Part shown: piece by piece, positions 1-6,056 of the stretch | Layout: the number at the start of each line of letters is the position of its first letter | How positions within the stretch are numbered: the first letter of the stretch is position 1 | Source of the DNA: an uncultured Helicobacter sp. | GTDB taxonomy: Bacteria; Campylobacterota; Campylobacteria; Campylobacterales; Helicobacteraceae | Assembly (NCBI GenBank): GCA_944325475.1 | Contig: CALVAF010000088.1 | Coordinates: forward strand, 1 to 8,004 | DNA length: 8,004 nucleotides | Direction: 5' to 3' | Notes under the pieces: model-generated | What the model was told of the DNA's origin: nothing | Databases searched by the model: none | Seen by the model: the letters and a program-made list of their open reading frames with translations, nothing else | Position numbers and translations under genes: made by a program

Positions 1-322
1 CTAACCTTAATACTACTTTCACAATTTCTTTATAAAGAAAAGATTAAATATTTCTTTAAATTAAGAAAATTGAAAAACATAGAAAATTGCAAAATAAGGA
101 AGCGAAATTATAGCAGGGGAAGCTTAAGGAGAGATTAAATTATAAGGGAGGGCTGTTAAAATCAATTAAAATAACCTTGTAAAATAATCTTGAAACTTTT
201 ATCACTATCATGAAAATAAGGGCTTTTTTATACTTTGCAGATTCTAAGGCAGGTGAAATCATCATTCAAAATAATTATTTTTCAACAAGTATTTATAAAT
301 ACATATTGTATTTTAAAAAATA

Positions 323-352
323 TTGACTTTTATATACAAAAATTAGTATAAT
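323..352 (+). promoter_or_regulatory. sigma70-type promoter for the 40-codon ORF
   Basis: A -35 hexamer TTGACT (323-328) and a perfect -10 TATAAT (347-352) are separated by 18 bases. The predicted transcript start is near 358-360, which leaves a leader of about 28 bases containing the AAGGAG at 375-380. This is the best promoter-like sequence in the window. It points toward the small ORF and away from the minus-strand genes. That it is active is an inference. Confidence 0.6.
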
Positions 353-386
353 CACTTCAATATCATAAAAAATTAAGGAGCGACAA

Positions 387-509
387 ATGTCATCTATTAG
401 CCTAGTTCCATCTCTTATTCCTTTTTCCCTTTGGCATACCTGTATGCCCTTAGTAGGGCGCTGTTATTTCCATACTTCATCAAAACATTTCACAAAAAAT
501 AAGAATTAG
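387..509 (+). CDS. possible small protein of 40 residues, unknown function
   Basis: I do not recognise this peptide. Three things argue for translation: an AAGGAG ribosome site at 375-380, six bases before the ATG; a good promoter just upstream; and a clean TAG stop at 507. The first 27 or so residues are largely hydrophobic (MSSISLVPSLIPFSLW at the start, with two Cys and two His further on). The tail is basic and polar and ends KHFTKNKN. The middle is encoded by two overlapping palindromes at 433-459. It could be a short membrane-active peptide, such as a type I toxin like H. pylori AapA (compared only on size and character), a leader peptide, or the start of a gene whose rest has been lost. 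It lies against the end of a decayed minus-strand gene, so chance survival of an old gene start is a real alternative. Confidence 0.35.
   Translation: MSSISLVPSLIPFSLWHTCMPLVGRCYFHTSSKHFTKNKN
433..459. repeat. two overlapping perfect inverted repeats
   Basis: GGCATAC (433-439) and GTATGCC (442-448) form a 7-bp perfect inverted repeat with a 2-base centre. GCCCT (446-450) and AGGGC (455-459) form a second 5-bp stem with a 4-base loop. The two share bases 446-448, so in RNA only one could form fully at a time. This is the most GC-rich spot of the left flank. No T-run follows on the plus strand, so it is not a standard terminator. It could be an operator, an RNA switch or a repeat element. Confidence 0.5.
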
Positions 510-518
510 TGGGATAAT

Positions 519-779
519 TTTGATTCTTGTTTGTAAAATCTTATGCTCCAAATCCATTACAATAATATTATCACTTCCTGCATAAGTTACCACAAGATTT
601 CCACCTCCAGACTAATTCCAAGGAATATTTTTATTGATTTTTATCCAACGCAAATTCAAATTAAACTTTAAAATCTCATAGGCAAAATATCTAAAAGGCT
701 AGAATCATAAGCCCAGATTCCCTTAGCAAAGAAACTGAATCAATAATTATCCTAATTGAATAAAATTAGTGGAAATATT
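519..779 (-). pseudogene. decayed gene fragment, beta-propeller (WD40/YVTN-like) type
   Basis: Read on the minus strand, at least three frames carry protein-like pieces in a consistent order. About 779-748 gives NISTNFIQLG, 753-707 gives RIIIDSVSLLRESGL, 721-671 gives GIWAYDSSLLDILPMRF, and 677-519 gives a longer stretch with one in-frame TAG at 612-614. After that stop comes SGGGNLVVTYAGSDN followed by IIVMDLEHKILQTRI. The pattern of a VV-T-AGSDN-IIVMDL strand, a turn and a KIL strand is typical of one blade of a beta-propeller protein. The frameshifts and stop imply a dead gene. A NapL-like nitrate reductase accessory protein is one conceivable parent, but I cannot confirm it. It lies in the same direction as ubiX, about 45 bases beyond its stop. 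Confidence 0.5.
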
Positions 780-825
780 TTCTTATTTCATCACTCTGCT
801 TAAAAATTAAATTCCCAAAAAAGAA

Positions 826-1410
826 TCATGCCATAAAATCCTTATTATCCCCCCACCGCTTATAATCATACATAATCCCCAAACTATCACACCATTTACC
901 AATCAGCATTTCCTCTAAGTCCTTAAGATTCTTCCCAACATAATATCCCATTATCGGCGGTGCTATCACAACTCCAATCTTTGAAAGCTTTAGCATATTT
1001 TCCAAAACAATCGGACTTAGCGGCATTTCTCGCGGAGAAAGCAACAACTTCCTTTGCTCCTTTATCATCACACTGGCTGCACGCGTTATCAAAGTATCAC
1101 TAATGCCACAGGCGATTTTTGCCAAAGTGTTCTGCGAACACGGAATCACCGCCATTACCTCACACACAAATGACCCACTTGCAATACAAGCCCCCATATC
1201 GCTATCTTCTAACACAAAAAGTCTCTCATCGCCAGCCTGCATTTCCTCTAGCCACTTTAGCCCTTCACACTTCTCTTCCAAAGACAAAACTCGCTTTGCT
1301 CCATTTGAAATCACACAATATTTTTCCATCTCTCTAGGCAGCGATTCCAAGAATCGTAGTCCAAGCCCTGCTCCGCTTGCCCCACTAATCCCTACAATAA
1401 TCCGTTTCAC
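826..1410 (-). CDS. ubiX: flavin prenyltransferase UbiX
   Basis: The 194-residue protein belongs to the UbiX/Pad family, close to the usual length of about 190. The family joins a dimethylallyl group to FMN to make prenylated FMN, the cofactor of UbiD-type decarboxylases in quinone synthesis and related pathways; it acts in the cytoplasm. Visible motifs are the N-terminal FMN-binding GISGASGA (residues 7-14), IASGSF (76-81), PCSQNTLAKIACGI (90-103), RAASVMIKEQRKLLLSPRE (110-128), LENML (136-140) and APPIMGYY (150-157) near the end of the core. The start is GTG at 1410. It overlaps the flgA stop by four bases (GTGA) and has a GAGGGG ribosome site just upstream, so translation is probably coupled to flgA. 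Old annotations call this family phenylacrylic acid decarboxylase, which is wrong for the enzyme activity. In H. pylori the gene also follows flgA. What follows here is a decayed gene and not the usual coaD. Confidence 0.95.
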   Translation of the reverse strand: MKRIIVGISGASGAGLGLRFLESLPREMEKYCVISNGAKRVLSLEEKCEGLKWLEEMQAGDERLFVLEDSDMGACIASGSFVCEVMAVIPCSQNTLAKIACGISDTLITRAASVMIKEQRKLLLSPREMPLSPIVLENMLKLSKIGVVIAPPIMGYYVGKNLKDLEEMLIGKWCDSLGIMYDYKRWGDNKDFMA

Positions 1411-2303
1411 TGCAAAACCCCTCTCCCCTCATCAACAATTTTAACTTCATAGGTTTTTTTTCCCTCCAACGCCTTAGCCTTTATCACATCGCCAATTGCC
1501 CCATTTTTTAGTGCTTCTAGCACAAACTCTAGCACCACCCCCTTCTCTTGCACACTCACTACAATCCTATCACCCCTTTTCACAACCCGCTTAGCCACTA
1601 ACCTATCATGCGTTACTAGCACATTTTTAGGCGTGTAAGAACGCACCGCCACTTTCCCTAACTCCTCACTTTGCATCAATTCACTGCCAATTTTATCAAA
1701 GGGAATCTCCACCACACGTGCATTCTGATAGCCAATCGTCTGCCCCCCATTAATCTCTACTATCGTAATAATCCCCTCTAAAGTTGCCTCAAGTCGGTAT
1801 TTAAAAAACACTTTTTTATTACGCCCCTTGTCCTCTACCACTACATCAAAAGTCCCCTCCTTACGCTTCAAAAGTTTGGCGTGAAAGTCAATTTCCTTAA
1901 TTGCATTCGAATCAAAACTCACAGGTGTAATCTGCTCCAGCTCAATTTTTTCTATCTTAATATTATTTTTTTTATATTCTTGCAAAAACAACCCTGCAAT
2001 GTAATTTTTAATCCCCTCCATATCACCTTTGATTCCCTTTTTAAAAGTTACCACCGAGGATTTTGCCCCCACTTGCATCCCCTCTTTTTCAAAAAGTGTA
2101 ATGAGTTGCGAACTTTTAATCTGAAAACTGCTAGAATTTTTAGGAATCTCAAACAGCAAGAAATCTCGCTCTAGCTGCGGAAATAGCATTTTAGCATAGA
2201 TTTTATTTTCACTAAAATCATATTCCTCTTTTAGCACAAAATATTCTAATCCGCCCAAAAACATTCCCAAAAACAGCAAAATCCCAAAAATCCTCTGTAA
2301 CAT
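1407..2303 (-). CDS. flgA: flagellar basal body P-ring assembly protein FlgA
   Basis: The 298-residue protein has a hydrophobic N-terminal export segment (about residues 5-23) and a long variable middle. The C-terminal SAF-type region has two conserved parts: RSYTPKNVLVTHDRLVAKRV (221-240), then RGDRIVVSV (243-251) with GVVLEFVLEALKNGAIGDVI (255-274). The last stretch, KAKALEGKKTYEVKIVDEG (275-293), matches the family's ending, where the usual wording is close to VRV.NSKKVVEGRV. FlgA is a periplasmic chaperone needed to assemble the FlgI P-ring around the flagellar rod. Campylobacterota versions have a longer N-terminal part than the enterobacterial protein, as here. The ATG at 2303 follows the copA TGA with no gap, and GAGGGGAG lies just upstream, inside the end of copA. 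The middle shows little recognisable sequence, so the identification rests on the C-terminal domain, the signal segment and the following ubiX. Confidence 0.88.
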   Translation of the reverse strand: MLQRIFGILLFLGMFLGGLEYFVLKEEYDFSENKIYAKMLFPQLERDFLLFEIPKNSSSFQIKSSQLITLFEKEGMQVGAKSSVVTFKKGIKGDMEGIKNYIAGLFLQEYKKNNIKIEKIELEQITPVSFDSNAIKEIDFHAKLLKRKEGTFDVVVEDKGRNKKVFFKYRLEATLEGIITIVEINGGQTIGYQNARVVEIPFDKIGSELMQSEELGKVAVRSYTPKNVLVTHDRLVAKRVVKRGDRIVVSVQEKGVVLEFVLEALKNGAIGDVIKAKALEGKKTYEVKIVDEGRGVLQ

Positions 2304-4451
2304 TCACTCCCCTCTTAACTTCAATGCAGAGATTCGTAGCGCATTACTCATCACACTCACTGAGCTAAGTGCCATTGCCATTCCCGCAAAAGCTGGCTGC
2401 AGCACAATCCCAAATGCAGGATACAAAACTCCAGCAGCAATGGGAATGAGAATCACATTATACACATAAGCAAAAAAGAGATTTTCTTTGATGTTTTTAA
2501 GCGTTGCAAAAGCAATTTCAAAGACTTTAACAACCCCACTTAAATCATCTTTTAAAAGTAGCACATCACCCGCTTCTTTAGCCAATTCTGTGGCATTAAC
2601 AAAGGAGATTCCAAAGCTCGCCTCTTTGAGCGCTAGGGCATCATTAATTCCATCACCCACAAAGCACACACCCCCTTCTCTTGCAAGTTGCGCTACAATT
2701 TCGGCTTTTTGCTTTGGATTAACCCCAGCATAAAATTTGAAAATCCCCACGCTCTTAGCGATTCTCTCCACACTTGCAAGATTATCTCCACTTAGAATCA
2801 CTGATTCTATTCCCTCACTTTTCAGTGATTTCACCATTTCCTTTGCACCCTCTTTAAGAAAGTCCTGTAAATAAAACAATCCCAAAAGATTCTTACCATC
2901 ACATAAGGCAATCGCATTTTCTCGCACTTCTGTTAGCTCCTGCTTACCCAAAATCCCCTCAATCCACTCTAATGACCCTAAAAAATACTCTCTCCCCCGA
3001 TACTTTGCCCTAACCCCCTTGGCAATAAGATATTCTTTCTCTTCTAACTCAATCTCCTTCTTTTGTGCTTCAAAATGCTGCAAAAATGCCCTAGCAATGG
3101 GGTGTGGATTATTCTTTTGCATCGCATAAGCCAAACTTGCAAACAAACTAGAATCAAAACCCAAATCTTCCCCGAAAAACTCCACTTTTTGAAGCGAAAT
3201 CTCACCCTTTGTCAATGTCCCAGTTTTATCAAACACAATGGTTTTAATCTGTTTTGCCCTCTCATAAACTTCTGGTGATTTGATAAGAATCTCACTCTTC
3301 TTTGCCCGCATACTCGCACACACGATAGCCAAAGGCACAGCAAGCCCCAAAGCACAAGGGCAAGACACTACCAAAATTGCCGCAACAATGGATAAACTAA
3401 AGGCAAATCCCTCACCCCTACCCCACCAAAACACAAATGCCGCAATACTTAACACCACAATGCTAGGCACAAAAATCGAAGCAATTTTATCTGCCAACTT
3501 GCCAATAGGCGGCTTTTGCGTCTGTGAAAGTTCTAGCAAATCTAGCATCTCATAGACAAAAAACTCATTAGAATCTTTAGAAGCCTCAATCGTAATCTCG
3601 CCATTTAGCACCAAGCTCCCACCAATCACTTCACTCCCCACTTCCAGCACCCTAGGCATTTCCTCTCCATTAATATGTGCACTACTGACTTCCGCACTTC
3701 CCTTTATCACTATTCCATCTAGCGGAATCTTCTCTCCCCCAACCACAACACATTTATCACCCTTTTTGATTTGCTTAATCTCCACCCACTCTGTTTTGCC
3801 ATTTCTTAAAATCCTCGCTTTGGGGGGTAGAATCTCTGCGAGTGATTCTAGCTCATCTCCTGCCTTTTTCTTTGCCTTAGCTTTAAGAAACTCTCCAAGT
3901 AGCACAAAACAAATTACCGCACTAGAACCTTCAAAATAATACCCACCACCATCGCCAATGGCAAATAAATACACCGAATACAAATACGCCACACTCGTCC
4001 CAAGCACAATTAGCATATTCATATCTGCACTTTTGGTTTTAAAAAAGCTTTTTGCCCCCACATAAAAAGGATACGCACAATACACCTGAACCACACTTGC
4101 CAAAATAAGCTGAATAACCGCACTCCAAATGCCATGGAATCCGCCCATATGCAAACCAAATATCACCAAAAATAACGGAATCCCAACTGCTAGACGCTTT
4201 TTCAAACCCTTAATATACGCAATCTCTAGCTCTTTTGTCTTATCTTTTGAAGTAGGGAATCCATAAGAAGTGATTAGCTCAATGATTCTTTGCTCACTAA
4301 TCTTTGCCGAATCAAAAGCAATTTTTGCCCTGCTGCTAATGGCATTAATTTTGATATTTCCAACCCCAGCAACCTTTTTTAAATTACTCTCAATACTTGC
4401 AGAACAGGCACTGCAATGCATTCCACTGATATTTAATTTTACTACTTCCAT
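2304..4451 (-). CDS. copA: copper-exporting P1B-type ATPase CopA
   Basis: This 715-residue inner-membrane pump exports Cu(I) from the cytoplasm using ATP. In order it shows an N-terminal heavy-metal domain with GMHCSAC (10-16), paired membrane helices from about 86 to 190, an actuator domain (about 200-300), and the intramembrane metal site SCPCALGL (363-370). The phosphorylation loop has DKTGTLTKGE (408-417), the HP dipeptide of heavy-metal pumps (450-451), SGDN (554-557) and GDGIND (599-604). The last two helices carry YN (664-665) and M-A-L-S-S (693-697), the residues that mark the Cu(I) subgroup P1B-1. One oddity is that the actuator loop normally reading T/S-G-E-S reads N-G-E-E (261-264); the key Glu remains. 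The ATG at 4451 has GGAG eight bases before it. The gene heads an operon with flgA and ubiX, and an operator-like dyad lies upstream. Confidence 0.95.
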   Translation of the reverse strand: MEVVKLNISGMHCSACSASIESNLKKVAGVGNIKINAISSRAKIAFDSAKISEQRIIELITSYGFPTSKDKTKELEIAYIKGLKKRLAVGIPLFLVIFGLHMGGFHGIWSAVIQLILASVVQVYCAYPFYVGAKSFFKTKSADMNMLIVLGTSVAYLYSVYLFAIGDGGGYYFEGSSAVICFVLLGEFLKAKAKKKAGDELESLAEILPPKARILRNGKTEWVEIKQIKKGDKCVVVGGEKIPLDGIVIKGSAEVSSAHINGEEMPRVLEVGSEVIGGSLVLNGEITIEASKDSNEFFVYEMLDLLELSQTQKPPIGKLADKIASIFVPSIVVLSIAAFVFWWGRGEGFAFSLSIVAAILVVSCPCALGLAVPLAIVCASMRAKKSEILIKSPEVYERAKQIKTIVFDKTGTLTKGEISLQKVEFFGEDLGFDSSLFASLAYAMQKNNPHPIARAFLQHFEAQKKEIELEEKEYLIAKGVRAKYRGREYFLGSLEWIEGILGKQELTEVRENAIALCDGKNLLGLFYLQDFLKEGAKEMVKSLKSEGIESVILSGDNLASVERIAKSVGIFKFYAGVNPKQKAEIVAQLAREGGVCFVGDGINDALALKEASFGISFVNATELAKEAGDVLLLKDDLSGVVKVFEIAFATLKNIKENLFFAYVYNVILIPIAAGVLYPAFGIVLQPAFAGMAMALSSVSVMSNALRISALKLRGE

Positions 4452-4477
4452 AATCTAAACTCCAAAATGTGAATCGC

Positions 4478-4508
4478 TTATCAAAATTAGGTAAGTTTCC
4501 TAACTTAA
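4478..4508 (-). promoter_or_regulatory. candidate copA promoter with MerR/CueR-like operator
   Basis: On the minus strand, TTAAGT (4508-4503) and TGATAA (4483-4478) are 19 bases apart. In the spacer lies a dyad, TTAGG (4503-4499), seven bases, then CCTAA (4491-4487). Copper-sensing CueR promoters of other bacteria have this layout: an over-long 19-base spacer and a dyad with a 7-base centre. The bases differ from the E. coli CCTTCC/GGAAGG arms, and both hexamers are poor. The predicted transcript start is near 4471, with the copA ribosome site at about 4460-4463. Regulation by copper is inferred from architecture only. Confidence 0.35.
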
Positions 4509-4726
4509 TAAACCCATTTTATTTTTTGCATATATCTCCCAACTCAATATCAAAGTCTCTTTTGGTATTTTAACATATACTACAAATTTTGCTTACATTG
4601 TGAATTGGCTTTTATTAAAGAATTTATTATTATATTTTACTTTACCCTAAAAGTTATCCATAAATATCATTTTATTTTTAATCATTAAAGAATCAAAAAG
4701 TCTGCTTTTAAAAAATATTCGCAATC

Positions 4727-4891
4727 CAAGGCTATATAGAGAACAACAAATGTGCGCTATTAGATTGGTCACACCTCCCTACAACAAAGACAACAAAATA
4801 GCTTCAATGTAAAAAGATAGAAAACATACTCGAAATGGAAACAGGTAAAGCAGCAATTCTTAGCATAAAAAGAATTAAAATACCCCAATGA
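4727..4891 (+). pseudogene. possible gene fragment, faintly HsdS-like
   Basis: One plus-strand frame from 4727 to the TGA at 4889 is interrupted only by TAG at 4799. The part after the TAG reads KKIENILEMETGKAAI and then LSIKRIKIPQ. The TGxA-I-LS-IK-IKIP pattern recalls the end of a target-recognition domain in type I restriction specificity subunits. The match is short and could be chance. There is no credible start or ribosome site. Treat it as a hint of debris and not as a gene. Confidence 0.15.
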
Positions 4892-5322
4892 GATTCAAAA
4901 ACAAAACTGACAATATTAATACCAAACTTTTAATACTCAGTAGCAGTTTATAACCTATTTCACAAGGGTTTTACTCCAGATTGATACTCCATTAACAAAA
5001 TCAAACAACTCCATTAATTACAACAAATTTGACATTCCACCAAAATAACCAATAGCAAAATATTCCTAAAGACACACAATCCATTTGCCACCATAACCCC
5101 AAACCAAGACACACAATATTTATCCATACTTAATACTTTATTGATTGCAAGGCATAGCAAAATAAAAAACCATATTTTCATTTGCAGTCAAATCCACCCA
5201 TACATTCCATACCAAAACAATCCATGCTTTAAACCTTAGTAATCTACAATATTGATTACAAAACTCTTAATTCTTTAAAAATATTTAAAGCTTAGATAGA
5301 GAAAACTACTTACTTTATACCT

Positions 5323-5328
5323 TATAAT
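5323..5328 (+). promoter_or_regulatory. isolated TATAAT -10 element
   Basis: A perfect TATAAT lies at 5323-5328 with no good -35 at the expected distance. Housekeeping promoters in Helicobacter and Campylobacter commonly lack a -35 hexamer, so this could still fire. The predicted start near 5335 would give a transcript of about 65 bases running into the hairpin at 5350-5398 and no protein. Confidence 0.3.
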
Positions 5329-5349
5329 GAAAGGCTTAAAGAGGGTAAT

Positions 5350-5398
5350 AAAATAAGTTTAGAGGGTAAAAGCAAATAGCTCTAATCTAACTTATTTT
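5350..5398. terminator. AT-rich hairpin, probable terminator of the nrdB-pcm operon
   Basis: AAAATAAGTT (5350-5359) pairs with AACTTATTTT (5389-5398) over 10 bp. TAGAG (5360-5364) then pairs with CTCTA (5380-5384) over 5 bp, with a 4-base bulge (5385-5388) and a 15-base loop. It sits 31 bases beyond the pcm stop. Both directions end in a U-rich arm (ACUUAUUUUAUU for the minus-strand transcript), so it may work on both strands. Low GC in the stem makes it a weak classical terminator. Confidence 0.5.
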
Positions 5399-5429
5399 AC
5401 AATCAAAATTAAAATTAGAGATTTTAAAG

Positions 5430-6056
5430 TTATTCCACGCCATTTTGGATTGGCACAAAAACACAAGAATCAAGTTCCTCGTGAGTGATAGAATGGCTAT
5501 GTTTGCAAAAACGCGTAATGATTTGTGCATTACCTCTTTGGATAGGTACGATGAGAATCCCACCAACTTCAAGCTGGTCAAAAATCTCTTGGGGAATTGT
5601 CATTGTCATGGCTGAAAAAAGAATTCTATCATAAGGCGCATAGGCGCTCCACCCCTTTTGTCCATCATCAAGCTTAGTGTTAATGTTACTAATATTGCAA
5701 GTTTTGATTCGTGTGCGTGCTTCATTGAGAAGTTTTTCAATCCTCTCGACACTAAAAACCCTGCGGATAAGACAGCTAAGAATCGCCGCTTGATACCCAC
5801 TTCCACAGCCGATTTCAAGCACACTATCTGCACCCTCACATTGGAGATATTCGGTCATTTTTGCCACAGTTAGCGGGGAGCTAATCCACTGACTAGCACC
5901 CATAGGAAGCGCTTCAAGAGAATAAGCTAGATGCCTAAATCCCTCTGGCACAAAAATCTCGCGATTGATTTTCAAAAGAGCATTTTGCACATTTTGACTT
6001 AAAGGGAATTGACGCATGATTTCACGCACCATTTGGGCAGTTTTGATAGATTGCAT
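5430..6056 (-). CDS. pcm: protein-L-isoaspartate O-methyltransferase
   Basis: The 208-residue enzyme uses S-adenosylmethionine to methylate the abnormal isoaspartate that forms as proteins age, starting their repair; it acts in the cytoplasm. It has the usual family length and landmarks: REIFVPEGFRHLAY (32-45) near the N-terminus, the substrate-side block SQWISSPLTVAKMTEYL (55-71), where the family has G-x-x-IS-x-P, the SAM-binding motif VLEIGCGSGYQAA (79-91), SVER (102-105), the post-motif block PYDRILFSAM (141-150) and LIVPIQ (168-173) with a late FVPIQNGV (200-207). The ATG at 6056 shares one base with the TAA of the upstream hydrolase gene (TAATG), with AGGA about seven bases before it. 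That arrangement implies translational coupling in the nrdB-hydrolase-pcm operon. Confidence 0.95.
   Translation of the reverse strand: MQSIKTAQMVREIMRQFPLSQNVQNALLKINREIFVPEGFRHLAYSLEALPMGASQWISSPLTVAKMTEYLQCEGADSVLEIGCGSGYQAAILSCLIRRVFSVERIEKLLNEARTRIKTCNISNINTKLDDGQKGWSAYAPYDRILFSAMTMTIPQEIFDQLEVGGILIVPIQRGNAQIITRFCKHSHSITHEELDSCVFVPIQNGVE

Larger units (their letters stand above)
4452..5429. other. long gene-free region with probable gene debris
   Basis: These 978 bases hold no ORF I would defend. The plus strand is strongly depleted in G and rich in A and C, especially at about 4990-5225. This is the same skew the minus-strand genes show, so it suggests a lost minus-strand gene. Short protein-like pieces appear in shifting frames. 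On the minus strand near 5000-5230 there are tryptophan-, glycine- and hydrophobic-rich bits broken by many stops. On the plus strand, one frame from 4727 to 4888 is broken only by a TAG at 4799. An 11-base direct repeat, AGACACACAAT, occurs at 5070-5080 and 5107-5117. The left end holds the copA promoter and the right end a hairpin. No tRNA or mobile element is visible. Confidence 0.5.

Noticed and set aside
25..40. 16-base perfect palindrome TTTCTTTATAAAGAAA, with a similar imperfect one at 51-68
   Set aside because: Made only of A/T-rich sequence in very AT-rich DNA, with no gene start nearby; chance is likely and no known operator matches.
210..326. 38-codon plus-strand ORF beginning MKIRAFLYFADSKAGE
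   Set aside because: No ribosome site, no promoter, and its stop overlaps the -35 of the better promoter at 323; probably chance or old debris.
446..459. Minus-strand resemblance to a tRNA anticodon arm (ACAGCGCCCTACTAAGGGC)
   Set aside because: The stem leaves a 4-base and not a 7-base loop, and no acceptor or T-arm can be built around it.
799..828. ATTC...GAAT followed by a T-run after ubiX as a terminator
   Set aside because: The stem is only 4 bp and AT-rich; too weak to call.
1103..1444. 113-codon plus-strand ORF across ubiX and flgA
   Set aside because: Antisense to the strongly supported ubiX, no family motifs, and low-complexity Ser/Pro composition typical of a shadow frame.
5070..5117. 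Direct repeat AGACACACAAT, two copies 37 bases apart
   Set aside because: Only two copies, low complexity, no inverted ends or transposase; not an insertion site duplication or a CRISPR.
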